From NCBI RefSeq assembly GCF_933775445.1, contig NC_065876.1:18910001-18974000 (forward strand): 64,000 nt of DNA, given 5' to 3'. Source of the DNA: Argentina anserina. Lineage: Eukaryota > Streptophyta > Magnoliopsida > Rosales > Rosaceae. How positions within the stretch are numbered: the first letter of the stretch is position 1; each line of letters opens with the position of its first letter. The notes under the pieces are model-generated. The model worked only from the letters and a program-made list of their open reading frames with translations. It did not search any database and was not told the DNA's origin. A program made the position numbers and the translations under genes. Positions 1 to 11,459 of this stretch are shown one piece after another.

Positions 1-150
1 ACTCAGTTTGAAAGAAACACAGGCCCACACTGGAAACACTCTCAACTTCAAGAAAAACTCGCATCGACAGCCGTTCAGAAAGATTCTCAAACGAGAATTG
101 AAAAGATACTCAAATTGCAATAGTAAACATACTCAAACGATAGAAAGATA

Positions 151-300
151 CTCAGTTTGAAAGAAACACACGCCCACTCTGGAAACACTCTCAAATTCAA
201 TAGAAACTCGCATCAGAAAGACTTACAGAAAGATACTCAAACGAGAATTGAAAAGATACTCAAATTGCAATAGTAAACATACTCAAACGATACAAAGATA
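151..300 (+). repeat. Representative 150 bp monomer
   Basis: This is a clean example of the common full-length monomer, from CTCAGTTTG to GATAGAAAGATA. Main variable sites by monomer position: 21 (C giving CACGCCC, G giving CAGGCCC, A giving CACACCC); 45-52 (AATTCAATAG, AATTCAAGAG, AACTTCAAGAA); 61 (CTCGCATC or CTCGAATC); 70-74 (AGCCTT, AGACTT, AGGCTT or GCCGTTC); 84-85 (GATACTC or GATTCTC); 96 (GAGAATTG or GAGGATTG); 105-107 (AAAGATAC, AAATGATAC or AAAGTTAC); and 115 (AATTGCAAT or AAGTGCAAT). These sites combine into recurring haplotypes that identify position within the higher-order repeats. Confidence 0.95.
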
Positions 301-309
301 CTCAGTTTG
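234..309 (+). repeat. Internal 23 bp sub-repeats within the monomer
   Basis: TACTCAAA occurs at 234, 257 and 280, spaced 23 and 23 bp, followed by TACTCAG at 299 (19 bp on). The first and third units share TACTCAAACGA, and each is preceded by A-rich AGA or ACA. The 3' half of the monomer therefore looks built from a shorter ancestral repeat. The same layout holds in the other monomers, where substitutions permit. Confidence 0.75.
264..271. other. ATTGCAAT 8 bp palindrome, polymorphic
   Basis: Monomer positions 114-121 form a perfect inverted repeat. In many monomers position 115 is G, giving AGTGCAAT and destroying the symmetry, so the array is a mosaic of monomers with and without the palindrome. 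No binding protein is inferred from this alone. Confidence 0.7.
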
Positions 310-310
310 A
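283..310. other. Short dyad across the monomer junction
   Basis: TCAAAC at 283-288 and GTTTGA at 305-310 are inverted copies, separated by 16 bp that span the junction between consecutive monomers. The dyad recurs in almost every monomer; the CTCAATTTG and CAGTGTG variants weaken it. Short dyads have been noted in centromeric satellites that lack a CENP-B box, and no such box is visible here. Functional relevance is speculative. Confidence 0.5.
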
Positions 311-449
311 AAGAAACACAGGCCCACACTGGAAACACTCTCAACTTCAAGAAAAACTCGCATCGACAGCCGTTCAGAAAGATTCTCAAACGAGAATTGA
401 AAAGATACTCAAATTGCAATAGTAAACATACTCAAACGATAGAAAGATA
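301..449 (+). repeat. 149 bp monomer, subtype a (GGCCC / AACTTC / CGACAG)
   Basis: This monomer lacks one base at the CATCAGAAAGCC site and reads CATCGACAGCC instead, giving 149 bp. The deletion travels with CAGGCCC at position 21, AACTTCAAGAAAAACTC in the middle and the GCCGTTC form, and the same linked set recurs across the window. The array start (CATCGACAG near 61) carries another copy. Because 149 is not a multiple of three, each such monomer shifts every reading frame relative to the repeat. Confidence 0.92.
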
Positions 450-598
450 CTCAGTTTGAAAGAAACACACGCCCACACTGGAAACACTCTCAAATTCAAG
501 AAAAACTCGCATCGAAAGCCGTTCAGAAAGATTCTCAAACGAGAATTGAAAAGATACTCAAATTGCAATAGTAAACATACTCAAACGATAGAAAGATA
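450..598 (+). repeat. 149 bp monomer, subtype b (CGCCC / AAATTC / CGAAAG)
   Basis: This is the second 149 bp haplotype. It reads CATCGAAAGCC, with CACGCCC at position 21 and AAATTCAAGAAAAACTC in the middle. It shares the one-base deletion with subtype a but differs at three or more linked sites, so the two descend from one deletion event followed by divergence, or from exchange. It occurs alone, for example in the monomers near 3.6, 6.3, 17.7 and 18.9 kb, or directly after subtype a. Confidence 0.9.
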
Positions 599-2339
599 CT
601 CAGTTTGAAAGAAACACAGGCCCACACTGGAAACACTCTCAAATTCAATAGAAACTCGAATCAGAAAGCCTTACAGAAAGATACTCAAACGAGAATTGAA
701 AAGATACTCAAAGTGCAATAGTAAACATACTCAAACGATAGAAAGATACTCAGTTTGAAAGAAACACAGGCCCACACTGGAAACACTCTCAAATTCAATA
801 GAAACTCGCATCAGAAAGCCTTACAGAAAGATACTCAAACGAGAATTGAAAAGATACTCAAATTGCAATAGTAAACATACTCAAACGATAGAAAGATACT
901 CAGTTTGAAAGAAACACACGCCCACACTGGAAACACTCTCAAATTCAATAGAAACTCGAATCAGAAAGACTTACAGAAAGATATTCAAATGAGAATTGAA
1001 AAGATACTCAAAGTGCAATAGTAAACATACTCAAACGATAGAAAGATTCTCAGTTTGAAAGAAACACACGCCCACACTGGAAACACTCTCAAATTCAATA
1101 GAAACTCGCATCAGAAAGGCTTACAGAAAGATACTCAAACGAGAATTGAAAAGATACTCAAAGTGCAATAGTAAACATACTCAAACGATAGAAAGATTCT
1201 CAGTTTGAAAGAAACACAGGCCCACACTGGAAACACTCTAAAATTCAATAGAAACTCGCATCAGAAAGCCTTACAGAAAGATACTCAAACGAGAATTGAA
1301 AAGATACTCAAATTGCAATAGTAAACATACTCAAACGATAGAAAGATACTCAGTTTGAAAGAAACACACGCCCACACTGGAAACACTCTCAAATTCAATA
1401 GAAACTCGCATCAGAAAGACTTACAGAAAGATACTCAAACGAGAATTGAAAAGATACTCAAAGTGCAATAGTAAACATACTCAAACGATAGAAAGATACT
1501 CAGTTTGAAAGAAACACAGGCCCACACTGGAAACACTCTCAAATTCAAGAAAAACTCGAATCAGAAAGACTTACAGAAAGATACTCAAACGAGAATTGAA
1601 AAGATACTCAAAGTGCAATAGTAAACATACTCAAACGATAGAAAGATACTCAGTTTGAAAGAAACACACGCCCACACTGGAAACACTCTCAAATTCAATA
1701 GAAACTCGCATCAGAAAGACTTACAGAAAGATACTCAAACGAGAATTGAAAAGATACTCAAAGTGCAATAGTAAACATACTCAAACGATAGAAAGATACT
1801 TAGTTTGAAAGAAACACACGCCCACACTGGAAACACTCTCAACTTCAAGAAAAACTCGAATCAGAAAGACTTACAGAAAGATACTCAAACGAGAATTGAA
1901 AAGATACTCAAAGTGCAATAGTAAACATACTCAAACGATAGAAAGATTCTCAGTTTAAAAGAAACACACGCCCACACTGGAAACACTCTCAAATTCAATA
2001 GAAACTCGCATCAGAAAGGCTTACAGAAAGATACTCAAACGAGAATTGAAATGATACTCAAAGTGCAATAGTAAACATACTCAAACGATAGAAAGATTCT
2101 CAGTTTGAAAGAAACACAGGCCCACACTGGAAACACTCTCAAATTCAATAGAAACTCGCATCAGAAAGCCTTACAGAAAGATACTCAAACGAGAATTGAA
2201 AAGATACTCAAATTGCAATAGTAAACATACTCAAACGATAGAAAGATACTCAGTTTGAAAGAAACACACGCCCACACTAGAAACACTCTCAAATTCAATA
2301 GAAACTCGCATCAGAAAGACTTACAGAAATATACTCAAA

Positions 2340-5034
2340 CGAGAATTGAAAAGATACTCAAAGTGCAATAGTAAACATACTCAAACGATAGAAAGATACT
2401 CAGTTTGAAAGAAACACAGGCCCACACTGGAAACACTCTCAACTTCAAGAAAAACTCGCATCGACAGCCGTTCAGAAAGATTCTCAAACGAGAATTGAAA
2501 AGATACTCAAATTGCAATAGTAAACATACTCAAACGATAGAAAGATACTCAGTTTGAAAGAAACACACGCCCACTCTGGAAACACTCTCAAATTCAATAG
2601 AAACTCGCATCAGAAAGACTTACAGAAAGATACTCAAACGAGAATTGAAAAGATACTCAAAGTGCAATAGTAAACATACTCAAACGATAGAAAGATACTC
2701 AGTTTGAAAGAAACACACGCCCACACTGGAAACACTCTCAAATTCAAGAAAAACTCGCATCAGAAAGCCGTTCAGAAAGATACTCAAACGAGGATTGAAA
2801 AGTTACTCAAATTGCAATAGTAAACATACTCAAACGATAGAAAGATACTCAGTTTGAAAGAAACACACGCCCACACGGGAAACACTCTCAAATTCAAGAG
2901 AAACTCGCATCAGACAGCCTTACAGAAAGATACTTAAACGAGGATTGAAAAGTTACTCAAATTGCAATAGTAAACATACTCAAACGATAGAAAGATACTC
3001 AGTTTGAAAGAAACACAGGCCCACACTGGAAACACTCTCAAATTCAATAGAAACTCGCATCAGAAAGCCTTACAGAAAGATACTCAAACGAGAATTGAAA
3101 AGATACTCAAATTGCAATAGTAAACATACTCAAACGATAGAAAGATACTCAGTTTGAAAGAAACACAGGCCCACACTGGAAACACTCTCAAATTCAAGAG
3201 AAACTCGCATCAGAAAGCCTTACAGAAAGATACTCAAACCAGAATTGAAAAGATACTCAAATTGCAATAGTAAACATACTCAAACGATAGAAAGATACTC
3301 AGTTTGAAAGAAACACACGCCCACACTGGAAACACTCTCAAATTCAAGAGAAACTCGCATCAGAAAGCCGTTCAGAAAGATACTCAAACGAGGATTGAAA
3401 AGTTACTCAAATTGCAATAGTAAACATACTCAAACGATAGAAAGATACTCAGTTTGAAAGAAACACAGGCCCACACTGGAAACACTCTCAAATTCAATAG
3501 AAACTCGCATCAGAAAGCCTTACAGAAAGATTCTCAAACGAGAATTGAAAAGATACTCAAATTGCAATAGTAAACATACTCAAACGATAGAAAGATACTC
3601 AGTTTGAAAGAAACACACGCCCACACTGGAAACACTCTCAAATTCAAGAAAAACTCGCATCGAAAGCCGTTCAGAAAGATTCTCAAACGAGAATTGAAAA
3701 GATACTCAAATTGCAATAGTAAACATACTCAAACGATAGAAAGATACTCAGTTTGAAAGAAACACAGGCCCACACTGGAAACACTCTCAACTTCAAGAGA
3801 AACTCGAATCAGAAAGCCTTACAGAAAGATACTCAAACGAGAATTGAAAAGATACTCAAAGTGCAATAGTAAACATACTCAAACGATAGAAAGATACTCA
3901 GTTTGAAAGAAACACAGGCCCACACTGGAAACACTCTCAACTTCAAGAAAAACTCGCATCGACAGCCGTTCAGAAAGATTCTCAAACGAGAATTGAAAAG
4001 ATACTCAAATTGCAATAGTAAACATACTCAAACGATAGAAAGATACTCAGTTTGAAAGAAACACACGCCCACTCTGGAAACACTCTCAAATTCAATAGAA
4101 ACTCGCATCAGAAAGACTTACAGAAAGATACTCAAACGAGAATTGAAAAGATACTCAAATTGCAATAGTAAACATACTCAAACGATAGAAAGATACTCAG
4201 TTTGAAAGAAACACAGGCCCACACTGGAAACACTCTCAACTTCAAGAAAAACTCGCATCGACAGCCGTTCAGAAAGATTCTCAAACGAGAATTGAAAAGA
4301 TACTCAAATTGCAATAGTAAACATACTCAAACGATAGAAAGATACTCAGTTTGAAAGAAACACACGCCCACACTGGAAACACTCTCAAATTCAAGAAAAA
4401 CTCGCATCGAAAGCCGTTCAGAAAGATTCTCAAACGAGAATTGAAAAGATACTCAAATTGCAATAGTAAACATACTCAAACGATAGAAAGATACTCAGTT
4501 TGAAAGAAACACAGGCCCACACTGGAAACACTCTCAAATTCAAGAGAAACTCGAATCAGAAAGCCTTACAGAAAGATACTCAAACGAGAATTGAAAAGAT
4601 ACTCAAAGTGCAATAGTAAACATACTCAAACGATAGAAAGATACTCAGTTTGAAAGAAACACAGGCCCACACTGGAAACACTCTCAAATTCAATAGAAAC
4701 TCGCATCAGAAAGCCTTACAGAAAGATACTCAAACGAGAATTGAAAAGATACTCAAATTGCAATAGTAAACATACTCAAACGATAGAAAGATACTCAGTT
4801 TGAAAGAAACACACACCCACACTGGAAACACTCTCAAATTCAATAGAAACTCGAATCAGAAAGACTTACAGAAAGATATTCAAATGAGAATTGAAAAGAT
4901 ACTCAAAGTGCAATAGTAAACATACTCAAACGATAGAAAGATTCTCAGTTTGAAAGAAACACACGCCCACACTGGAAACACTCTCAAATTCAATAGAAAC
5001 TCGCATCAGAAAGGCTTACAGAAAGATACTCAAA
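2340..5034. repeat. 18-monomer higher-order repeat, 2695 bp, copy 1
   Basis: This unit matches the next 2695 bp in both variant content and the spacing of 149 bp monomers (intervals of 8, 2, 2, 1 and 5 monomers). It contains the GAGGATTGAAAAGTTACTC subfamily near 2.8-3.4 kb, a private AAACCAGAATTG variant near 3238, the a-b dimer at 4196 and the CACACCCAC and ATTCAAATGAG monomers near 4.8-4.9 kb. The left boundary is set by AAATATACTC in the upstream monomer, which the second copy lacks. Confidence 0.85.
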
Positions 5035-7729
5035 CGAGAATTGAAAAGATACTCAAAGTGCAATAGTAAACATACTCAAACGATAGAAAGATACTCAGTT
5101 TGAAAGAAACACAGGCCCACACTGGAAACACTCTCAACTTCAAGAAAAACTCGCATCGACAGCCGTTCAGAAAGATTCTCAAACGAGAATTGAAAAGATA
5201 CTCAAATTGCAATAGTAAACATACTCAAACGATAGAAAGATACTCAGTTTGAAAGAAACACACGCCCACTCTGGAAACACTCTCAAATTCAATAGAAACT
5301 CGCATCAGAAAGACTTACAGAAAGATACTCAAACGAGAATTGAAAAGATACTCAAAGTGCAATAGTAAACATACTCAAACGATAGAAAGATACTCAGTTT
5401 GAAAGAAACACACGCCCACACTGGAAACACTCTCAAATTCAAGAAAAACTCGCATCAGAAAGCCGTTCAGAAAGATACTCAAACGAGGATTGAAAAGTTA
5501 CTCAAATTGCAATAGTAAACATACTCAAACGATAGAAAGATACTCAGTTTGAAAGAAACACACGCCCACACGGGAAACACTCTCAAATTCAAGAGAAACT
5601 CGCATCAGACAGCCGTTCAGAAAGATACTTAAACGAGGATTGAAAAGTTACTCAAATTGCAATAGTAAACATACTCAAACGATAGAAAGATACTCAGTTT
5701 GAAAGAAACACAGGCCCACACTGGAAACACTCTCAAATTCAATAGAAACTCGCATCAGAAAGCCTTACAGAAAGATACTCAAACGAGAATTGAAAAGATA
5801 CTCAAATTGCAATAGTAAACATACTCAAACGATAGAAAGATACTCAGTTTGAAAGAAACACAGGCCCACACTGGAAACACTCTCAAATTCAAGAGAAACT
5901 CGCATCAGAAAGCCTTACAGAAAGATACTCAAACCAGAATTGAAAAGATACTCAAATTGCAATAGTAAACATACTCAAACGATAGAAAGATACTCAGTTT
6001 GAAAGAAACACACGCCCACACTGGAAACACTCTCAAATTCAAGAGAAACTCGCATCAGAAAGCCGTTCAGAAAGATACTCAAACGAGGATTGAAAAGTTA
6101 CTCAAATTGCAATAGTAAACATACTCAAACGATAGAAAGATACTCAGTTTGAAAGAAACACAGGCCCACACTGGAAACACTCTCAAATTCAATAGAAACT
6201 CGCATCAGAAAGCCTTACAGAAAGATTCTCAAACGAGAATTGAAAAGATACTCAAATTGCAATAGTAAACATACTCAAACGATAGAAAGATACTCAGTTT
6301 GAAAGAAACACACGCCCACACTGGAAACACTCTCAAATTCAAGAAAAACTCGCATCGAAAGCCGTTCAGAAAGATTCTCAAACGAGAATTGAAAAGATAC
6401 TCAAATTGCAATAGTAAACATACTCAAACGATAGAAAGATACTCAGTTTGAAAGAAACACAGGCCCACACTGGAAACACTCTCAACTTCAAGAGAAACTC
6501 GAATCAGAAAGCCTTACAGAAAGATACTCAAACGAGAATTGAAAAGATACTCAAAGTGCAATAGTAAACATACTCAAACGATAGAAAGATACTCAGTTTG
6601 AAAGAAACACAGGCCCACACTGGAAACACTCTCAACTTCAAGAAAAACTCGCATCGACAGCCGTTCAGAAAGATTCTCAAACGAGAATTGAAAAGATACT
6701 CAAATTGCAATAGTAAACATACTCAAACGATAGAAAGATACTCAGTTTGAAAGAAACACACGCCCACTCTGGAAACACTCTCAAATTCAATAGAAACTCG
6801 CATCAGAAAGACTTACAGAAAAATACTCAAACGAGAATTGAAAAGATACTCAAATTGCAATAGTAAACATACTCAAACGATAGAAAGATACTCAGTTTGA
6901 AAGAAACACAGGCCCACACTGGAAACACTCTCAACTTCAAGAAAAACTCGCATCGACAGCCGTTCAGAAAGATTCTCAAACGAGAATTGAAAAGATACTC
7001 AAATTGCAATAGTAAACATACTCAAACGATAGAAAGATACTCAGTTTGAAAGAAACACACGCCCACACTGGAAACACTCTCAAATTCAAGAAAAACTCGC
7101 ATCGAAAGCCGTTCAGAAAGATTCTCAAACGAGAATTGAAAAGATACTCAAATTGCAATAGTAAACATACTCAAACGATAGAAAGATACTCAGTTTGAAA
7201 GAAACACAGGCCCACACTGGAAACACTCTCAAATTCAAGAGAAACTCGAATCAGAAAGCCTTACAGAAAGATACTCAAACGAGAATTGAAAAGATACTCA
7301 AAGTGCAATAGTAAACATACTCAAACGATAGAAAGATACTCAGTTTGAAAGAAACACAGGCCCACACTGGAAACACTCTCAAATTCAATAGAAACTCGCA
7401 TCAGAAAGCCTTACAGAAAGATACTCAAACGAGAATTGAAAAGATACTCAAATTGCAATAGTAAACATACTCAAACGATAGAAAGATACTCAGTTTGAAA
7501 GAAACACACACCCACACTGGAAACACTCTCAAATTCAATAGAAACTCGAATCAGAAAGACTTACAGAAAGATATTCAAATGAGAATTGAAAAGATACTCA
7601 AAGTGCAATAGTAAACATACTCAAACGATAGAAAGATTCTCAGTTTGAAAGAAACACACGCCCACACTGGAAACACTCTCAAATTCAATAGAAACTCGCA
7701 TCAGAAATGCTTACAGAAAGATACTCAAA
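5035..7729. repeat. 18-monomer higher-order repeat, 2695 bp, copy 2
   Basis: This is the tandem copy of the preceding unit. The AAACCAGAATTG variant recurs near 5933 and the dimer at 6891, both exactly 2695 bp on. Small differences show it is a real second copy: GACAGCCGTTC near 5608 where copy 1 has GACAGCCTTAC, AGAAAAATACTC near 6821, and AGAAATGCTTAC near 7707. Similarity ends near 7.77 kb, where this copy continues into GATTCTCAG and the earlier one into GATACTCAG. Confidence 0.85.
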
Positions 7730-8739
7730 CGAGAATTGAAAAGATACTCAAAGTGCAATAGTAAACATACTCAAACGATAGAAAGATTCTCAGTTTGAAA
7801 GAAACACAGGCCCACACTGGAAACACTCTAAAATTCAATAGAAACTCGCATCAGAAAGCCTTACAGAAAGATACTCAAACGAGAATTGAAAAGATACTCA
7901 AATTGCAATAGTAAACATACTCAAACGATAGAAAGATACTCAGTTTGAAAGAAACACACGCCCACACTGGAAACACTCTCAAATTCAATAGAAACTCGCA
8001 TCAGAAAGACTTACAGAAAGATACTCAAACGAGAATTGAAAAGATACTCAAAGTGCAATAGTAAACATACTCAAACGATAGAAAGATACTCAGTTTGAAA
8101 GAAACACAGGCCCACACTGGAAACACTCTCAACTTCAAGAAAAACTCGCATCGACAGCCGTTCAGAAAGATTCTCAAACGAGAATTGAAAAGATACTCAA
8201 ATTGCAATAGTAAACATACTCAAACGATAGAAAGATACTCAGTTTGAAAGAAACACACGCCCACACTGGAAACACTCTCAAATTCAAGAAAAACTCGCAT
8301 CGAAAGCCGTTCAGAAAGATTCTCAAACGAGAATTGAAAAGATACTCAAATTGCAATAGTAAACATACTCAAACGATAGAAAGATACTCAGTTTGAAAGA
8401 AACACAGGCCCACACTGGAAACACTCTCAAATTCAAGAGAAACTCGAATCAGAAAGCCTTACAGAAAGATACTCAAACGAGAATTGAAAAGATACTCAAA
8501 GTGCAATAGTAAACATACTCAAACGATAGAAAGATACTCAGTTTGAAAGAAACACAGGCCCACACTGGAAACACTCTCAAATTCAATAGAAACTCGCATC
8601 AGAAAGCCTTACAGAAAGATACTCAAACGAGAATTGAAAAGATACTCAAATTGCAATAGTAAACATACTCAAACGATAGAAAGATACTCAGTTTGAAAGA
8701 AACACACACCCACACTGGAAACACTCTCAAATTCAATAG
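6495..8739. repeat. 15-monomer higher-order repeat, 2245 bp, copy 1
   Basis: The unit overlaps the end of the 2695 bp repeat and matches the following 2245 bp. Short monomers repeat with intervals 2, 1, 7, 1, 4. CACACCCACAC monomers occur near 7.5 and 8.7 kb. The overlap with the 2695 bp unit means the two duplications happened at different times and with different breakpoints. Confidence 0.82.
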
Positions 8740-10984
8740 AAACTCGAATCAGAAAGCCTTACAGAAAGATACTCAAACGAGAATTGAAAAGATACTCAAA
8801 GTGCAATAGTAAACATACTCAAACGATAGAAAGATACTCAGTTTGAAAGAAACACAGGCCCACACTGGAAACACTCTCAACTTCAAGAAAAACTCGCATC
8901 GACAGCCGTTCAGAAAGATTCTCAAACGAGAATTGAAAAGATACTCAAATTGCAATAGTAAACATACTCAAACGATAGAAAGATACTCAGTTTGAAAGAA
9001 ACACACGCCCACTCTGGAAACACTCTCAAATTCAATAGAAACTCGCATGAGAAAGACTTACAGAAAGATACTCAAACGAGAATTGAAAAGATACTCAAAT
9101 TGCAATAGTAAACATACTCAAACGATAGAAAGATACTCAGTTTGAAAGAAACACAGGCCCACACTGGAAACACTCTCAACTTCAAGAAAAACTCGCATCG
9201 ACAGCCGTTCAGAAAGATTCTCAAACGAGAATTGAAAAGATACTCAAATTGCAATAGTAAACATACTCAAACGATAGAAAGATACTCAGTTTGAAAGAAA
9301 CACACGCCCACACTGGAAACACTCTCAAATTCAAGAAAAACTCGCATCGAAAGCCGTTCAGAAAGATTCTCAAACGAGAATTGAAAAGATACTCAAATTG
9401 CAATAGTAAACATACTCAAACGATAGAAAGATACTCAGTTTGAAAGAAACACAGGCCCACACTGGAAACACTCTCAAATTCAAGAGAAACTCGAATCAGA
9501 AAGCCTTACAGAAAGATACTCAAACGAGAATTGAAAAGATACTCAAAGTGCAATAGTAAACATACTCAAACGATAGAAAGATACTCAGTTTGAAAGAAAC
9601 ACAGGCCCACACTGGAAACACTCTCAAATTCAATAGAAACTCGCATCAGAAAGCCTTACAGAAAGATACTCAAACGAGAATTGAAAAGATACTCAAATTG
9701 CAATAGTAAACATACTCAAACGATAGAAAGATACTCAGTTTGAAAGAAACACACACCCACACTGGAAACACTCTCAAATTCAATAGAAACTCGAATCAGA
9801 AAGACTTACAGAAAGATATTCAAATGAGAATTGAAAAGATACTCAAAGTGCAATAGTAAACATACTCAAACGATAGAAAGATTCTCAGTTTGAAAGAAAC
9901 ACACGCCCACACTGGAAACACTCTCAAATTCAATAGAAACTCGCATCAGAAAGGCTTACAGAAAGATACTCAAACGAGAATTGAAAAGATACTCAAAGTG
10001 CAATAGTAAACATACTCAAACGATAGAAAGATTCTCAGTTTGAAAGAAACACAGGCCCACACTGGAAACACTCTAAAATTCAATAGAAACTCGCATCAGA
10101 AAGCCTTACAGAAAGATACTCAAACGAGAATTGAAAAGATACTCAAAGTGCAATAGTAAACATACTCAAACGATAGAAAGATACTCAGTTTGAAAGAAAC
10201 ACACGCCCACACTGGAAACACTCTCAAATTCAATAGAAACTCGCATCAGAAAGACTTACAGAAAGATACTCAAACGAGAATTGAAAAGATACTCAAAGTG
10301 CAATAGTAAACATACTCAAACGATAGAAAGATACTCAGTTTGAAAGAAACACAGGCCCACACTGGAAACACTCTCAACTTCAAGAAAAACTCGCATCGAC
10401 AGCCGTTCAGAAAGATTCTCAAACGAGAATTGAAAAGATACTCAAATTGCAATAGTAAACATACTCAAACGATAGAAAGATACTCAGTTTGAAAGAAACA
10501 CACGCCCACACTGGAAACACTCTCAAATTCAAGAAAAACTCGCATCGAAAGCCGTTCAGAAAGATTCTCAAACGAGAATTGAAAAGATACTCAAATTGCA
10601 ATAGTAAACATACTCAAACGATAGAAAGATACTCAGTTTGAAAGAAACACAGGCCCACACTGGAAACACTCTCAAATTCAAGAGAAACTCGAATCAGAAA
10701 GCCTTACAGAAAGATACTCAAACGAGAATTGAAAAGATACTCAAAGTGCAATAGTAAACATACTCAAACGATAGAAAGATACTCAGTTTGAAAGAAACAC
10801 AGGCCCACACTGGAAACACTCTCAAATTCAATAGAAACTCGCATCAGAAAGCCTTACAGAAAGATACTCAAACGAGAATTGAAAAGATACTCAAATTGCA
10901 ATAGTAAACATACTCAAACGATAGAAAGATACTCAGTTTGAAAGAAACACACACCCACACTGGAAACACTCTCAAATTCAATAG
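8740..10984. repeat. 15-monomer higher-order repeat, 2245 bp, copy 2
   Basis: This is the tandem copy of 6495-8739. The dimers at 9136 and 10334 correspond to those at 6891 and 8089. The copy ends where CGAATCAGAAAGACTTAC with ATTCAAATGAG replaces CGAATCAGAAAGCCTTAC with ACTCAAACGAG near 10.99 kb. A private CATGAGAAAGAC variant lies near 9047. Confidence 0.82.
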
Positions 10985-11459
10985 AAACTCGAATCAGAAA
11001 GACTTACAGAAAGATATTCAAATGAGAATTGAAAAGATACTCAAAGTGCAATAGTAAACATACTCAAACGATAGAAAGATTCTCAGTTTGAAAGAAACAC
11101 ACGCCCACACTGGAAACACTCTCAAATTCAATAGAAACTCGCATCAGAAAGGCTTACAGAAAGATACTCAAACGAGAATTGAAAAGATACTCAAATTGCA
11201 ATAGTAAACATACTCAAACGATAGAAAGATTCTCAGTTTGAAAGAAACACAGGCCCACACTGGAAACACTCTAAAATTCAATAGAAACTCGCATCAGAAA
11301 GCCTTACAGAAAGATACTCAAACGAGAATTGAAAAGATACTCAAATTGCAATAGTAAACATACTCAAACGATAGAAAGATACTCAGTTTGAAAGAAACAC
11401 ACGCCCACACTGGAAACACTCTCAAATTCAATAGAAACTCGCATCAGAAAGACTTACAG

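Larger units (their letters stand above)
301..598 (+). repeat. 149a-149b dimer (298 bp), recurring building block
   Basis: Two 149 bp monomers stand side by side in the order a then b. The same dimer starts at about 4196, 6891, 8089, 9136, 10334, 16477, 20072, 21570, 22318, 25764, 29359, 30857, 31605, 32803, 40746, 41494, 43140, 44338, 45235, 46432, 48078, 49276, 51372, 53018 and 54663, which makes 26 in all. Wherever two short monomers are adjacent the order is a-b; I found no b-a, a-a or b-b neighbours. The dimer therefore spreads as a unit. Confidence 0.88.
1..2339. repeat. Mixed satellite block, left edge of window
   Basis: The block holds monomers of several haplotypes: one 149a at the very start, the 149a-149b dimer at 301-598, then a long run of 150 bp monomers up to the next short one near 2.4 kb. 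The interval of 13 monomers (1949 bp) between short monomers recurs in the 10.4-12.4, 22.4-24.4, 32.9-34.8 and 36.0-38.0 kb stretches. This region is therefore a diverged relative of those blocks, roughly 10,033 bp from the first. Private variants include CTTAGTTTG near 1799, CAGTTTAAAAG near 1953 and CACACTAGAAAC near 2274. Confidence 0.8.

Noticed and set aside
151..300. CENP-B box in the monomer
   Set aside because: TTCG does not occur in the consensus, and the CGAA of the CTCGAATC variant has no CCCG at the required distance on the other side.
151..300. RNA polymerase III internal promoter or tRNA-derived repeat
   Set aside because: GTTCAGAA resembles part of a B box only superficially. 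No A box at a suitable distance and no cloverleaf are visible.
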